Shown here piece by piece: positions 1-7,498 of a DNA stretch of 64,000 bases. This DNA comes from Geminicoccaceae bacterium. GTDB lineage: Bacteria; Pseudomonadota; Alphaproteobacteria; Geminicoccales; Geminicoccaceae. Positions within the stretch are counted from its first letter, which is position 1. Each line of letters opens with the position of its first letter. Made by a program: the position numbers and the translations under genes. The stretch spans positions 1 to 64,000 of the forward strand of contig JANQNY010000069.1 of assembly GCA_028279345.1 (NCBI GenBank), read 5' to 3'. The notes under the pieces are model-generated. The model saw only the letters and a list, made by a program, of their open reading frames with translations. It made no database searches and was not told the origin of the DNA.

Positions 1-1
1 C

Positions 2-565
2 ATGGTGCTCCGGACCCGCCGGCGGGTGATCGCCTCGGGCCAGCCCGCGCCCGACGTCCGCCCGGCGATCGACCGATTGCTCGAGGCCGCCATCCCGCCC
101 GCGCCGCGGTCCACGAGCGCCTGGCCACCGCAGCAGCGCGTGATCGACGCCACCCACGCCGCCCGCCGCGCGGCCGCGACCGTCGCCGTCGCCGAGGCCG
201 CAGCGCTCCTGCCGGCAGCCGCCTTTCCTGACCGGCCGGCGGTCGAGCAGACCCGCGCGCGAGTCGTCCAGGCCTTCGACGGCGCCCTCGACGCGGCGAT
301 CGACGCCCGCGACGGCGCCGTCATGCGGGCGCTCGTCCCGGCGCAGACCCAGGCGCTCGACGTGCTCGCCACCGCCTTCGCCCGTGCGCCGGCGACGGTC
401 GTCCTCAGGAGCCCGCGCGCGGTGCCGGCGCTCTTCGTCGCCCAGCGCCTCTATGGCGACGACCCGTCGGCCGTCGTCGCCCGCGCCGCCGACCTCACCA
501 AGCGCGCAAAGGCGGCCCGTCCGCTGATGGTGGACCTCGAAGGTCTGGAGGTGCCGCGTGGGTAA
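2..565 (+). CDS. Mu gpN-like tail/DNA circularisation protein, C-terminal part
   Basis: C-terminal part of a protein whose reading frame is open to the left edge, so the true start is probably outside the window. The alanine-rich helical segment and the late motif 'VAQRLYGDD', followed by a short tail ending in 'LEGLEVPRG', resemble the end of phage Mu gpN (DNA circularisation/tail protein), which in Mu lies between the tape measure and the baseplate hub gene. The same order here (a gp44-like hub follows one gene later) supports the call. Its stop overlaps the GTG start of the next gene by 8 bases. The family assignment comes from a short motif plus synteny and is moderate. Confidence 0.55.
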   Translation: MVLRTRRRVIASGQPAPDVRPAIDRLLEAAIPPAPRSTSAWPPQQRVIDATHAARRAAATVAVAEAAALLPAAAFPDRPAVEQTRARVVQAFDGALDAAIDARDGAVMRALVPAQTQALDVLATAFARAPATVVLRSPRAVPALFVAQRLYGDDPSAVVARAADLTKRAKAARPLMVDLEGLEVPRG

Positions 566-1337
566 GGACAGCGCGATCGAGTGGACGCACCACAGCTTCA
601 ATCCCTGGGTCGGCTGCACCAAGGTCAGCTCTGCCTGCGACCACTGCTACGCCGAAAGCTGGGCCAAGCGGGCAGGCTCTCCCGAGCTCTGGACTGGCGA
701 TCGCCGGCGCACATCGGCCGCGAACTGGCGCCAGCCCCTCAAGTGGAACCGCGAGGCGGAGGCCGCCGGTGTCCGCGCCCGCGTCTTCTGTGCGTCCCTC
801 GCCGACGTCTTCGACAACCGGGTGCCGGCCGAATGGCGCGTCGATCTCTGGGCGCTCATCCAGGCGACAAGAGCGCTCGACTGGCTCCTGCTGACCAAGC
901 GGCCGCAGCTCATCGCGCGCATGCTTCCCGGCGAGTGGCGCGGTCACGGCTGGAGAAACGTTTGGCTCGGCGTGACGGCCGAGGACGCCGAGCAGTACCG
1001 GCGCCGCTGGCATCACCTCGCCGCGATCCCCACCGCGCTCCGCTTCTTGAGCTACGAGCCGGCGCTGGGCCCGATCGGGGATCTCGAGCTCTGGCGCGAG
1101 CGCGCTCCGGAGTGGATCATCTGCGGAGGCGAGAGCGGCCCCAAAGCCCGGCCGATGCAGCCGGGCTGGGCGCGTGATGTGCGCGCCCAATGTCGAGCGG
1201 CTGGGCGGCGCTTCTTCTTCAAGCAATGGGGCGGCCGGACCAGCAAGGCCGGCGGCCGCGAGCTCGACGGGCGCACGCACGACGATGTGCCGGTCTCGCC
1301 GGCCAAGATCGCCGCTCTGGCAGGCGTTGCGGTATGA
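558..1337 (+). CDS. Phage Gp37/Gp68 family protein (DUF5131), probable metal-cluster enzyme
   Basis: 259-residue protein starting at a GTG inside the end of the previous gene. The N-terminus has the family signature: 'WTHHSFNPWVGC', then a CX8CX2CYAE cysteine cluster, then later 'LLTKRP', 'GGESG' and C-terminal 'FFKQWG'. This is the DUF5131 (phage Gp37/Gp68) family, related to radical-SAM-type proteins because of its cysteine cluster; no substrate is established to my knowledge. It sits between the gpN-like and gp44-like tail genes, which is not a structural position in Mu itself, so it is probably a passenger in the tail operon. The downstream hub gene starts in its stop codon (ATGA overlap), so the two are translationally coupled. 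Confidence 0.8.
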   Translation: MGKDSAIEWTHHSFNPWVGCTKVSSACDHCYAESWAKRAGSPELWTGDRRRTSAANWRQPLKWNREAEAAGVRARVFCASLADVFDNRVPAEWRVDLWALIQATRALDWLLLTKRPQLIARMLPGEWRGHGWRNVWLGVTAEDAEQYRRRWHHLAAIPTALRFLSYEPALGPIGDLELWRERAPEWIICGGESGPKARPMQPGWARDVRAQCRAAGRRFFFKQWGGRTSKAGGRELDGRTHDDVPVSPAKIAALAGVAV

Positions 1338-2389
1338 CCGACCTTGCCCTCCTCATCGACGGCCGGCTCTGGAGCGGATGGACCGCGGTCGAGGTGACGC
1401 GGTCCTTGGAGCGGGGCGCGGGCGCCTTCCGGCTGGAGCTCACCGAGCGCTGGCTCGAGCCGGGCACCGGCCGGCTGGTGGAGCCCAGGCCGATCGTGCC
1501 GGGCACGAAGTGCGAGGTTCGGCTCGACGGCGACACGGTCGTCACCGGCTATGTCGACCTGGTCTCCGTCGACTACGACGCGCACCACCACCGGCTCACG
1601 TACCAGGGCCGCGACAAGCTCGCCGACGCCATCGACTCGGCGGCGGCCGTCGACGGTCCCTTCGAGTGGCAGGATCTCGACGTCCGGGAGATCGCCGAAC
1701 GCCTGCTCGGCCCCTTCGACATCGACGTGTGGCTCGGGGTCGGCGTCGGCCCAGGCGACCCGTTCGACACGTTCGCCATCCAGCCGGGCGAGACGGCCTT
1801 CGAGGCGCTGGAGCGGGCCTGCCGGCTGCGCCAGTTGCTGCCGCTCGCCAACGCCGCCGGCGAGGTGGTGCTCGCCCGCGTGGGCAGCCAGCGGGCCGCG
1901 GGCGCGCTGGTCTACGGCCGGAACATCCTCCAGGGCTCGATCGAGCGGACCTTCGCCGACCGGCACTCGCCGGTGGTCGTCCGCGGCCAGGGCGGGACGG
2001 TGGACGAGGTCGACGTCGAGGGCCGCGTCACCGACCCGGCGGTCGGGCGCCACCGGCCGCTCCTCCTGCTCGCCGAGGGGAAGGTCGACCGGGCGACGGC
2101 CGCGGCCCGCGCCCGCTGGCAGGCCAACGTCGCCCGCGGTCGGGCGCTGCGCGTCCGCTACCGGGTCCAGGGCTGGCGCGGCCCGAGCGGACTCTTGTGG
2201 GCGGTCAACACGCTCTGTGAGGTCGACGACCCGAGCCTCGACCTCACGGGCACGCTCCTAGTCTCGGGCGTCACCTTCCGCCGCGCGCGCGAAGGCACGA
2301 CGACCGAGCTCGAGCTCACCCACCCCGACGCCTACGCCCCGGAGCCGCCGGCACCCGAGGCGGCAACGCTGTCGGGAGTGGTGCCATGA
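1334..2389 (+). CDS. Mu gp44-like baseplate hub protein
   Basis: 351 residues from an ATG overlapping the previous stop. The protein opens 'MTDLALLIDGRLWSGWTAVEV', followed by 'GAGAFRLELTERW', the start of Mu gp44 (P)-type hub proteins, structurally related to T4 gp27 and P2 gpD. Later segments 'VVRGQG' and 'WQANVARGRALRVRY' are also hub-like. In the contractile tail it forms the ring between tube and spike. The open frame extends upstream to 1190, but that part lies inside the DUF5131 gene in another frame and is spurious. The next gene (spike) starts within its stop codon, as in Mu-like late operons. Confidence 0.85.
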   Translation: MTDLALLIDGRLWSGWTAVEVTRSLERGAGAFRLELTERWLEPGTGRLVEPRPIVPGTKCEVRLDGDTVVTGYVDLVSVDYDAHHHRLTYQGRDKLADAIDSAAAVDGPFEWQDLDVREIAERLLGPFDIDVWLGVGVGPGDPFDTFAIQPGETAFEALERACRLRQLLPLANAAGEVVLARVGSQRAAGALVYGRNILQGSIERTFADRHSPVVVRGQGGTVDEVDVEGRVTDPAVGRHRPLLLLAEGKVDRATAAARARWQANVARGRALRVRYRVQGWRGPSGLLWAVNTLCEVDDPSLDLTGTLLVSGVTFRRAREGTTTELELTHPDAYAPEPPAPEAATLSGVVP

Positions 2390-2907
2390 TGCTCGACCAG
2401 CTCCTCCATCGCCTCCACGGCCTCTTGGCCCGCGCGCGGGTGCTGCGGGTGGACGACGGCGGCCCGGTGCAGCGGCTGCAGCTGGCGGTCCTCGACAACG
2501 AGGTCCGGGACCGGGTGCCCCGGCCGCAGCCCTACGGGCTCACCAGCCGGCCGCACCCCGGCGCCGAGGCCGTGGTCCTTGCGGTGGGCGGCAACCGCGA
2601 CAACCCGATCGCCGTCGTCGTCGAGGACGGCCGCCACCGGCTCAAGGGGCTCGAAGCGGGCGAGGTCGCGCTCTACTCGAACCACGGCCAGGTGCTCAAG
2701 CTGAACAAGGACGGTGGGATCGAGTTGACATGCCCCGGCAATCTGGTTGTCGCCGCGGACGGATCGGTCACCATCCGCGGCTCTTCGGTTGACATCGATT
2801 CCGAGGACATCCGCCTCGCCGGCAATGACCGCGAGGTCGCACGCAAGGGCGACCCCGTCGCCGGCGGCGTCATCGCCGACGGCAGCGAGAAGGTGCGGGC
2901 CGGCTGA
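2386..2907 (+). CDS. Mu gp45-like baseplate assembly/spike protein
   Basis: 173 residues. The N-terminus (about 1-20) is an amphipathic helix ('LLHRLHGLLARARVLRVDD'), followed by an OB-fold region with 'QPYGLTSRPHPGAEAVVLAVGG' and a C-terminal beta repeat ('GNLVVAADGSVTIRGSSVDI') typical of the triangular beta-helix of contractile-tail spikes (Mu gp45, P2 gpV). It pierces the outer membrane at infection or firing. Two adjacent ATGs (2386, 2389) are possible starts. It overlaps the hub gene by 4 bases and the next gene by 1. Confidence 0.85.
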   Translation: MMLDQLLHRLHGLLARARVLRVDDGGPVQRLQLAVLDNEVRDRVPRPQPYGLTSRPHPGAEAVVLAVGGNRDNPIAVVVEDGRHRLKGLEAGEVALYSNHGQVLKLNKDGGIELTCPGNLVVAADGSVTIRGSSVDIDSEDIRLAGNDREVARKGDPVAGGVIADGSEKVRAG

Positions 2908-3383
2908 TGCTCACGATGCAGTTTCGCCGCGACCGGGGGATGATCGACCTGCAGGCGACCGCCGCTGGGCTCGAGCAGCCCGCGTCGCTCTACGACCGGC
3001 TCACGTCCGCCGTCGTTGTCTCGCTCTTCTCCGACCGCCGCGCCGCCGTCGACGACCCGCTGCCCGACCCAGCCGCGGATCGGCGCGGCTGGGTAGGAGA
3101 TGCGCTCTCTCCGGGCGCTACCGGCGCCGGGGGCGCCTACTTGAGCGCGGCTCGCTTGGGCTCGCGGCTCTGGCTCTTGAAGAGAGAAAAGCAGACCGAG
3201 GCGACCAGGCGCCGCGCCGAGGACTATGCGCGCGAGGCGCTCGCCTGGCTGGTCGAGGACGGCCACGCGACGGCGATCGACGTGACGGCCGCGTGGGTTC
3301 GACGCGGCGTGCTCGCCCTCCAGGTCGAGCTCACCCTCTCCACAACCGAACGCTACGTCCAGACCCTGGAGGTGACGCTTTGA
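2907..3383 (+). CDS. Mu gp46-like baseplate protein (gpW/gp25 family)
   Basis: 158 residues. Contains 'SLYDRLTSAVVVSLFSDRRA', then 'RRGWVGDA', 'GSRLWLL' and 'LAWLVEDG', the signature order of the Mu gp46 family, functionally like T4 gp25, a wedge component that initiates sheath assembly. Position between spike and gp47-like genes fits. The sequence ends 'QTLEVTL', as is usual for this family. Its stop overlaps a TTG start of a small gene. Confidence 0.85.
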   Translation: MLTMQFRRDRGMIDLQATAAGLEQPASLYDRLTSAVVVSLFSDRRAAVDDPLPDPAADRRGWVGDALSPGATGAGGAYLSAARLGSRLWLLKREKQTEATRRRAEDYAREALAWLVEDGHATAIDVTAAWVRRGVLALQVELTLSTTERYVQTLEVTL

Positions 3384-3604
3384 CCCGCGCTCAAGTAGGC
3401 GCCGGCATCGGCGCCGACAGCGCCGCAGAAAAGACCATCTGGGACCACCTGCTGGAGTACTACACCGAGGAGGAGGCCTATCGCTGGCTCTGCGCGCAGC
3501 ACCCGCAGCTCGACGGCGCAGTCCCGGCCGTCCTGCTCGCGCAAGGCCGCGAGGCTGAGGTCCGCCGTGTGCTCCAGCGGCTCGACGGAGACGGCTACCT
3601 ATGA
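3380..3604 (+). CDS. Small DUF2384/MbcA-ParS-like protein in tail operon
   Basis: 74 residues from a TTG that overlaps the stop of the gp46-like gene (TTGA); an upstream ORF extension is a shadow of that gene. The C-terminal 45 residues, 'AYRWLCAQHPQLDG' followed by 'PAVLLAQGREAEVRRVL', match the pattern of the DUF2384 / Xre-MbcA-ParS toxin-binding domain (W-L-x2-x-P-x-L-x-G ... P ... L ... G ... V ... L). The preceding 30 residues have no helix-turn-helix that I can see. In toxin-antitoxin loci this domain belongs to the antitoxin of RES/ParT toxins; no RES toxin is visible here. Function in a tail operon is unknown. Confidence 0.6.
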   Translation: MTRAQVGAGIGADSAAEKTIWDHLLEYYTEEEAYRWLCAQHPQLDGAVPAVLLAQGREAEVRRVLQRLDGDGYL

Positions 3605-3846
3605 GCGCCGCGCTCACCTCCGAGGAGCTTGCCTTCCTGCGCCAGCGCCAGGACGAGCGGCGACGGGCGGCCATCGTGCGGGAGTTCTACGACACGCTGC
3701 CGCTCGTCCACCTCGACCACGGGCGACGCCGGGTCGCGCGCACGTCGATCGCGCGGCTCCGCGAGATCGACGCCGAGCTCGGCGACGCGGAGCGCCTGGC
3801 GCTTGTGGAGGAGCTGGAGCAACGCGACCGGGAGATTGACGGATGA
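3601..3846 (+). CDS. Hypothetical small coiled protein in tail operon
   Basis: 81 residues, not recognised. Starts with ATGA overlap to the preceding gene and ends with the same overlap to the next, so it is embedded in the late operon. It is highly charged (many Arg/Glu) and probably helical, with a central 'FYDTLPLVHLDHGRRRVARTS' and a C-terminal helix 'ELGDAERLALVEELEQRDREI'. It lies in a three-gene insertion between the gp46-like and gp47-like genes, a place where Mu has no extra gene. Third-position GC matches the neighbours. Confidence 0.6.
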   Translation: MSAALTSEELAFLRQRQDERRRAAIVREFYDTLPLVHLDHGRRRVARTSIARLREIDAELGDAERLALVEELEQRDREIDG

Positions 3847-4124
3847 AGCCTTCGCCCGTTGCTGTGATGAGCAGCGCGCCTGGTCGCGACATCTGGGTCG
3901 TCTATTGGAGCCCGCTCGACCACCCCGGCAGGATCATCGCCCGGCGACATGTCACCTTCGCCGACGGCAGTTCTGAGCCCACCAACGACATGATCGCGAT
4001 GGACGTTCGCGAGTCGCCCAAGGACCAGCTCCGCTCCATGCGCACTGTACTCGCAGGCCGCTGCGACCTTGCCGTCACGCGTGATGCGGAAGACGAGCCG
4101 CAGATCGTGGAGACATGGATGTGA
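3843..4124 (+). CDS. Hypothetical protein in tail operon
   Basis: 93 residues, not recognised. Start is coupled to the previous stop. Predicted mixed alpha/beta: a beta-rich N-terminal half with 'IWVVYWSPLDHPGRIIARRHV', a middle 'EPTNDMIAMDVRESPKDQLRSMR' and an acidic C-terminus. No signal peptide or membrane segment. It is the third of three small genes between the gp46-like and gp47-like genes. Slightly lower GC than the flanking baseplate genes, compatible with a more recent insertion. Confidence 0.55.
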   Translation: MKPSPVAVMSSAPGRDIWVVYWSPLDHPGRIIARRHVTFADGSSEPTNDMIAMDVRESPKDQLRSMRTVLAGRCDLAVTRDAEDEPQIVETWM

Positions 4125-4132
4125 GCGCCTAG

Positions 4133-5194
4133 ATGCCGTTCATCCGCCCCACCCATGCCGAGCTCGCAGCGCGCAACCAGGCGGACCTGGAAGCGGCGCT
4201 GCCGGCCGCTGCGGCGCGGCTGCGGCACACGGCTGAGGGCGTCCTCGTGCGCCTCCAGGCGATGGGCGAGGCGGAACTCTACGGCTATGTCGACTGGGTC
4301 GCCGCCCAGGCGTTCGCCGACACGGCCGAGGCCGCAGGCCTGGCGCTGCATGCTGCCACCTGGGGGCTCGCACGGGTGGGCGCGACGCCGGCCGAGGGCA
4401 GCGTCACCTTCACGGGCGCCGACGGCACCGTCGTTCCCGCCGGCACCGAGCTCAGGCGCGCCGACGGCGTCCAGGTCAGCACCGACGCCCAGTCGACCGT
4501 CGCTGGCGGCACCGCAACCGCTGCCGTCACGGCCACCGAGGCGGGTGCTGCGGGCGACACGGCAGCGGGCACCGTCCTGGCGCTCACGGCACCCATCGCC
4601 GGGCTCGATGCCGCCGCCACCGTGGCCCCGGACGGCTCGGGGGGCGGGCTCACGGGCGGCGCCGACGCGGAGGACGACGAGCGCCTCCGGGCACGGCTCC
4701 TCGACCGCATCCGCCAGCCGCCGCACGGTGGCGCCGCGCACGACTATGTCGCCTGGGCACTCGCGGTGCCGGGCGTCTCGCACGCCTGGGTGCGGCCGCT
4801 CTGGATGGGCGCGGGCAGCGTCGGCGTGCTGCTGCTGGAGGACGGCGAGATCCCCGGCCAGGCGCTCCTCGACACGGTCGCGGCGGCGATCGACCCGGTC
4901 CGCCCGGTGACCGCGGAGGTCTATGTCGTGGCGCCCGTCCCGGCGCCGGTCGACCTGACGATCGAGCTGGGCGCCGCCGACACGCCGGCGATGCGCCAGG
5001 CGGTCGAGGCGGCGCTCGTCGCCACCTTCGCGCGCATCGCGGCGCCGGGTGCGTCGATCAAGCTCGCCGAGCTCGCCAACGCCGTGAACTTGACCATCGG
5101 CGAGGTGCACTACGCGCTCGCCGATCTGGGCGTCCAGGAGATCGCCCACGCGCCCGCCGAGCTGCCGCAGCTGGGGGCGATCACGTGGAGCTGA
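4133..5194 (+). CDS. Mu gp47-like baseplate J protein
   Basis: 353 residues. Baseplate J-like family (Mu gp47, P2 gpJ, T4 gp6): the N-terminal part has 'RPTHAELAARNQADLEAALP', a middle beta domain rich in Thr/Ala ('GTVVPAGTELRRADG', 'TATEAGAAGDTAAG'), then 'DDERLRARLLDRIRQPPHGG' and 'DYVAWALAVPGVSHAWVRP', the family hallmark. It forms the wedge of the contractile baseplate. The start at ATG 4133 follows the preceding stop by a few bases. The stop lies 10 bases inside the next gene. Confidence 0.9.
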   Translation: MPFIRPTHAELAARNQADLEAALPAAAARLRHTAEGVLVRLQAMGEAELYGYVDWVAAQAFADTAEAAGLALHAATWGLARVGATPAEGSVTFTGADGTVVPAGTELRRADGVQVSTDAQSTVAGGTATAAVTATEAGAAGDTAAGTVLALTAPIAGLDAAATVAPDGSGGGLTGGADAEDDERLRARLLDRIRQPPHGGAAHDYVAWALAVPGVSHAWVRPLWMGAGSVGVLLLEDGEIPGQALLDTVAAAIDPVRPVTAEVYVVAPVPAPVDLTIELGAADTPAMRQAVEAALVATFARIAAPGASIKLAELANAVNLTIGEVHYALADLGVQEIAHAPAELPQLGAITWS

Positions 5195-5787
5195 CGCGCA
5201 AGACCGCCGAGGAGTACGCCGAGCGGCTCATGACGCTCTTGCCGCCGGGGGATGCCTGGCGGCGCGACCCGGAGACGGTCACCGCCCAGGTCGTCCGCGG
5301 CCTGGCGCCGATGCTCGCGCGCATCGACGATGCCGCCACCTCCGTCCTCGAGCAGCTCGACCCGAGAGAGGCCGTCGAGCTGCTCGCCGAATGGGAGCGG
5401 CTCCTGGGTCTGCCCGACCCCTGCATGCCGGCGGATGCCACCCTCGCCGCCCGCCAGGCCGCCGCCCACGGCCGGCTCACCGCCACCGGCGGCGCCTCGC
5501 GCGCCTACTTCATCGGCCTCGCCGCGGCCGCCGGCTACGCGGTGACGATCGAGGAGTTCAAGCCGTTCCGTGCCGGCCGCGGCCGCGCGGGCGAGCGGGC
5601 TTTCGGCGTGCAGTGGGCGCACGCCTGGCGCGTCCGTGCGCCGGAGACGACGATCAGCCACTTCCGCGCCGGCCGCAGCACCGCCGGCGAGCGGCTGCGG
5701 CGCTGGGGCGACGAGCTCCTCGAATGCGTCGTCGGCCGCTGGCGGCCGGCCCACACCGTACTCATCATCGCCTACGGAGACGCCTGA
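5185..5787 (+). CDS. Mu gp48-like tail protein (DUF2313/YmfQ)
   Basis: 200 residues from a GTG start overlapping the gp47-like gene by 10 bases. Opens with 'AEEYAERLMTLLPPGDAWRR', followed by 'LLAEWERLLGLPDPCM' and 'RQAAAHGRLTATGGASRAYF', the hallmark of the DUF2313 / YmfQ (Mu gp48, P2 gpI-like) family, which links baseplate to tail fibre. The C-terminus includes 'RAPETTISHFRAGRSTAGERL', also conserved. Stop overlaps the start of the fibre gene (TGATG). Confidence 0.88.
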   Translation: MELTRKTAEEYAERLMTLLPPGDAWRRDPETVTAQVVRGLAPMLARIDDAATSVLEQLDPREAVELLAEWERLLGLPDPCMPADATLAARQAAAHGRLTATGGASRAYFIGLAAAAGYAVTIEEFKPFRAGRGRAGERAFGVQWAHAWRVRAPETTISHFRAGRSTAGERLRRWGDELLECVVGRWRPAHTVLIIAYGDA

Positions 5788-6458
5788 TGCATCGCACCGA
5801 CGGCGCTGGTGCCACCGCCGACAACAAGCACACCGGCGGCGACCCGCAAGCCGGCACCGAGGCCACCGTCGTCACCGCCGACTGGCTGAACGACGTCCAA
5901 GAGAACATCGCCGCGGTCATCGAGGCGGCCGGCATTGCGCTCACCAAGGGCCGCGCCGAGGATCTCCTGGACGCCATCCGCACGCTCGCCAGCGACGTCG
6001 CCGTGCTCGAGGTGGCGCACCGCACCTCAGGCGGCGAGAACGGCGGCACGCTCACGGGCGGCGCCTGGCGCACGCGGCCCCTGGAGCAGCGCGGCGCCGA
6101 CGGGATCGACGGGGCCAGCGTCGGCAGCAACCAGGTGATCCTCCCGGCCGGCACCTACGACGTCGAGGGCTGGCAGCTCTGCAACGGCGTCAACTCCTCC
6201 GCGGGCCGGCTCCAGAACGTCACGGCCGATGTCACCTTGGTCGAGGGGGCGACCGGCAACAGCACGGGACCGGGCTCGAGCGACGTCGTCCACGCGCTCC
6301 TGCCGATCGGCGGCCGGTTCACGGTCGACGCCGCCCAGGCTCTAGAGCTGCAGATTTACGGTAGCCAGACCCAGGCGGACATCGGGCTCGGCGGGGGGCT
6401 CTCCGGTGACAGCCTGGGCAACGTGTTCGCGTATGCTCGCTTCAAGAGGGTCAGTTGA
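5787..6458 (+). CDS. Tail fibre/receptor-binding protein
   Basis: 223 residues from the ATG in the overlapping stop of the gp48-like gene. The N-terminal third contains 'VTADWLNDVQENIAAVIEAAG', the short attachment segment common to Mu/P2-like tail fibres. The remainder is glycine/threonine/serine-rich beta sequence with 'NQVILPAGTYDVEGWQLCNG' and a C-terminal 'YARFKRVS', like small jelly-roll receptor-binding tips. It probably recognises the cell surface. Short compared with classical Mu gpS, but similar fibres occur in alphaproteobacterial Mu-like phages. Confidence 0.75.
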   Translation: MHRTDGAGATADNKHTGGDPQAGTEATVVTADWLNDVQENIAAVIEAAGIALTKGRAEDLLDAIRTLASDVAVLEVAHRTSGGENGGTLTGGAWRTRPLEQRGADGIDGASVGSNQVILPAGTYDVEGWQLCNGVNSSAGRLQNVTADVTLVEGATGNSTGPGSSDVVHALLPIGGRFTVDAAQALELQIYGSQTQADIGLGGGLSGDSLGNVFAYARFKRVS

Positions 6459-6988
6459 TGGACATCGCCCAAGCCGTCGAGCTCGTCACCCCTAAGGTTG
6501 CCTGGCGCGACGCCTCCACCTACGACCGCCTGGTCGCCACCTGGCCCGCCGACGCCGGCGACCCGCCGAGCGAGGCGGCGCTCCAGGCCGCCTGGGACGC
6601 GCACGAGCTGGCCACGGCCAAGGCGGCCAAGTCGGCCGAGCTCCGCGCCGCCTGCGAGGCCGCCATTACCGCCGGTGTCGAGGCGTCGGTCCTCGACGCG
6701 CCGCACACCTACCCCACCGACCGCGACAGCCAGATCAACCTCATCGGCCTCGCCATGCGCGCCCAGGTCGACGGTGACGCCGACCCGAGCTTCCCGGCCG
6801 CCTTCTGGTGCGGTGACGCGTCCGATCAATGGGCAAGACGAGCCCACACCGCTCAACAGCTAGTTGATTTGGGTCGTATTGTGATCGAGCACGTGAAGGC
6901 GCAGCAGACACTTTACGAAGACTTGCTGTCCCAGCTCGAAGCCGCCACGAATATTGCAGACACCCAAGCAATCGCCTGGCCCACCTGA
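6458..6988 (+). CDS. Tail fibre assembly-like protein (XkdW/DUF4376-like)
   Basis: 176 residues from the ATG at 6458 (a TTG one codon upstream is also open). The N-terminus 'WRDASTYDRLVATWP ... PSEAALQAAWDAH' matches the short XkdW-like domain found in fibre assembly proteins; the middle has a helical 'AAKSAELRAACEAAITAG' and 'YPTDRDSQINLIG', typical of DUF4376. From about residue 125 (base 6830 on) codon use shifts to lower GC and the sequence no longer resembles the family ('QLVDLGRIVIEHVKAQQ'), suggesting a swapped 3' end. It is the last gene of the tail module. Confidence 0.6.
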   Translation: MDIAQAVELVTPKVAWRDASTYDRLVATWPADAGDPPSEAALQAAWDAHELATAKAAKSAELRAACEAAITAGVEASVLDAPHTYPTDRDSQINLIGLAMRAQVDGDADPSFPAAFWCGDASDQWARRAHTAQQLVDLGRIVIEHVKAQQTLYEDLLSQLEAATNIADTQAIAWPT

Positions 6989-7483
6989 GACCGAAAGCGC
7001 CCCGCCGAGCCCCCTTCAAGAGCCCCTCAAACAGGCCTCCAACCATCACTTACCAACAGACTTGCCCACAGCCGCCGTTCATTAACCCCGCCAAAGCGAC
7101 CGTAAAACCCCGCCAAATCAATCGATTCGCTACACAAGCCGCCGAGCGCCGAACTATGAGGCGAAGGACAGTGATCCTAACACATCAGCACAGCCGGACT
7201 TCCGGACATGGCTGGCGCAGCGCTTCGACGAGCATCGATCGAGAGGTGCAGAAGTGTAGCCGAACCAATGGCCGCCGGCGCGCGTGTCTGCCGCCGCCGC
7301 GACAGCCGCCGCCCCACCTGACGCTCGCCCGGGTCAGGTCGTGCCCACGTGTGGCGGTGTAGGAGCGCGGGTTCTCGGTGAGCTTGGCGAGGCTTTCCAG
7401 GCTGAAGTAGCGGCGGCTGACGGTCCACTCGTCGGACGCCTTGAGCATCAGGGCGCCGCCCAGGCGGAAGATGGCGGCCTCGT
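6989..7483. other. Non-coding junction between phage module and polyol locus
   Basis: About 500 bases without an intact gene. The first 150 bases are lower in GC than the surroundings ('AACCCCGCCAAA'-type tracts) and carry no ORF I believe. The right part contains the IS256-type remnant described separately. No tRNA, direct repeat or clear attachment site was recognised, although this is where a prophage end would be expected. Confidence 0.5.
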
Positions 7484-7498
7484 TCAGGTGGAAAGTAC
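7367..7498 (-). mobile_element. IS256-family transposase 3' remnant
   Basis: On the minus strand the frame reads 'FHLNEAAIFRLGGALML', followed by 'DEWTVSRRYFSLESLAKL'. IS256-family transposases end with the pattern F-P-N-x-A-A-I-x-R-L-x-G-A ... N-D-E-W-x-x-x-R-R-Y-x-x-L-E, so this is their last roughly 45 residues. No catalytic DDE part is present and the frame continues into nonsense afterwards. The remnant directly abuts, and by a few bases overlaps, the stop codon of the SorC-type regulator. Inverted repeat ends were not recognised. Confidence 0.7.
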
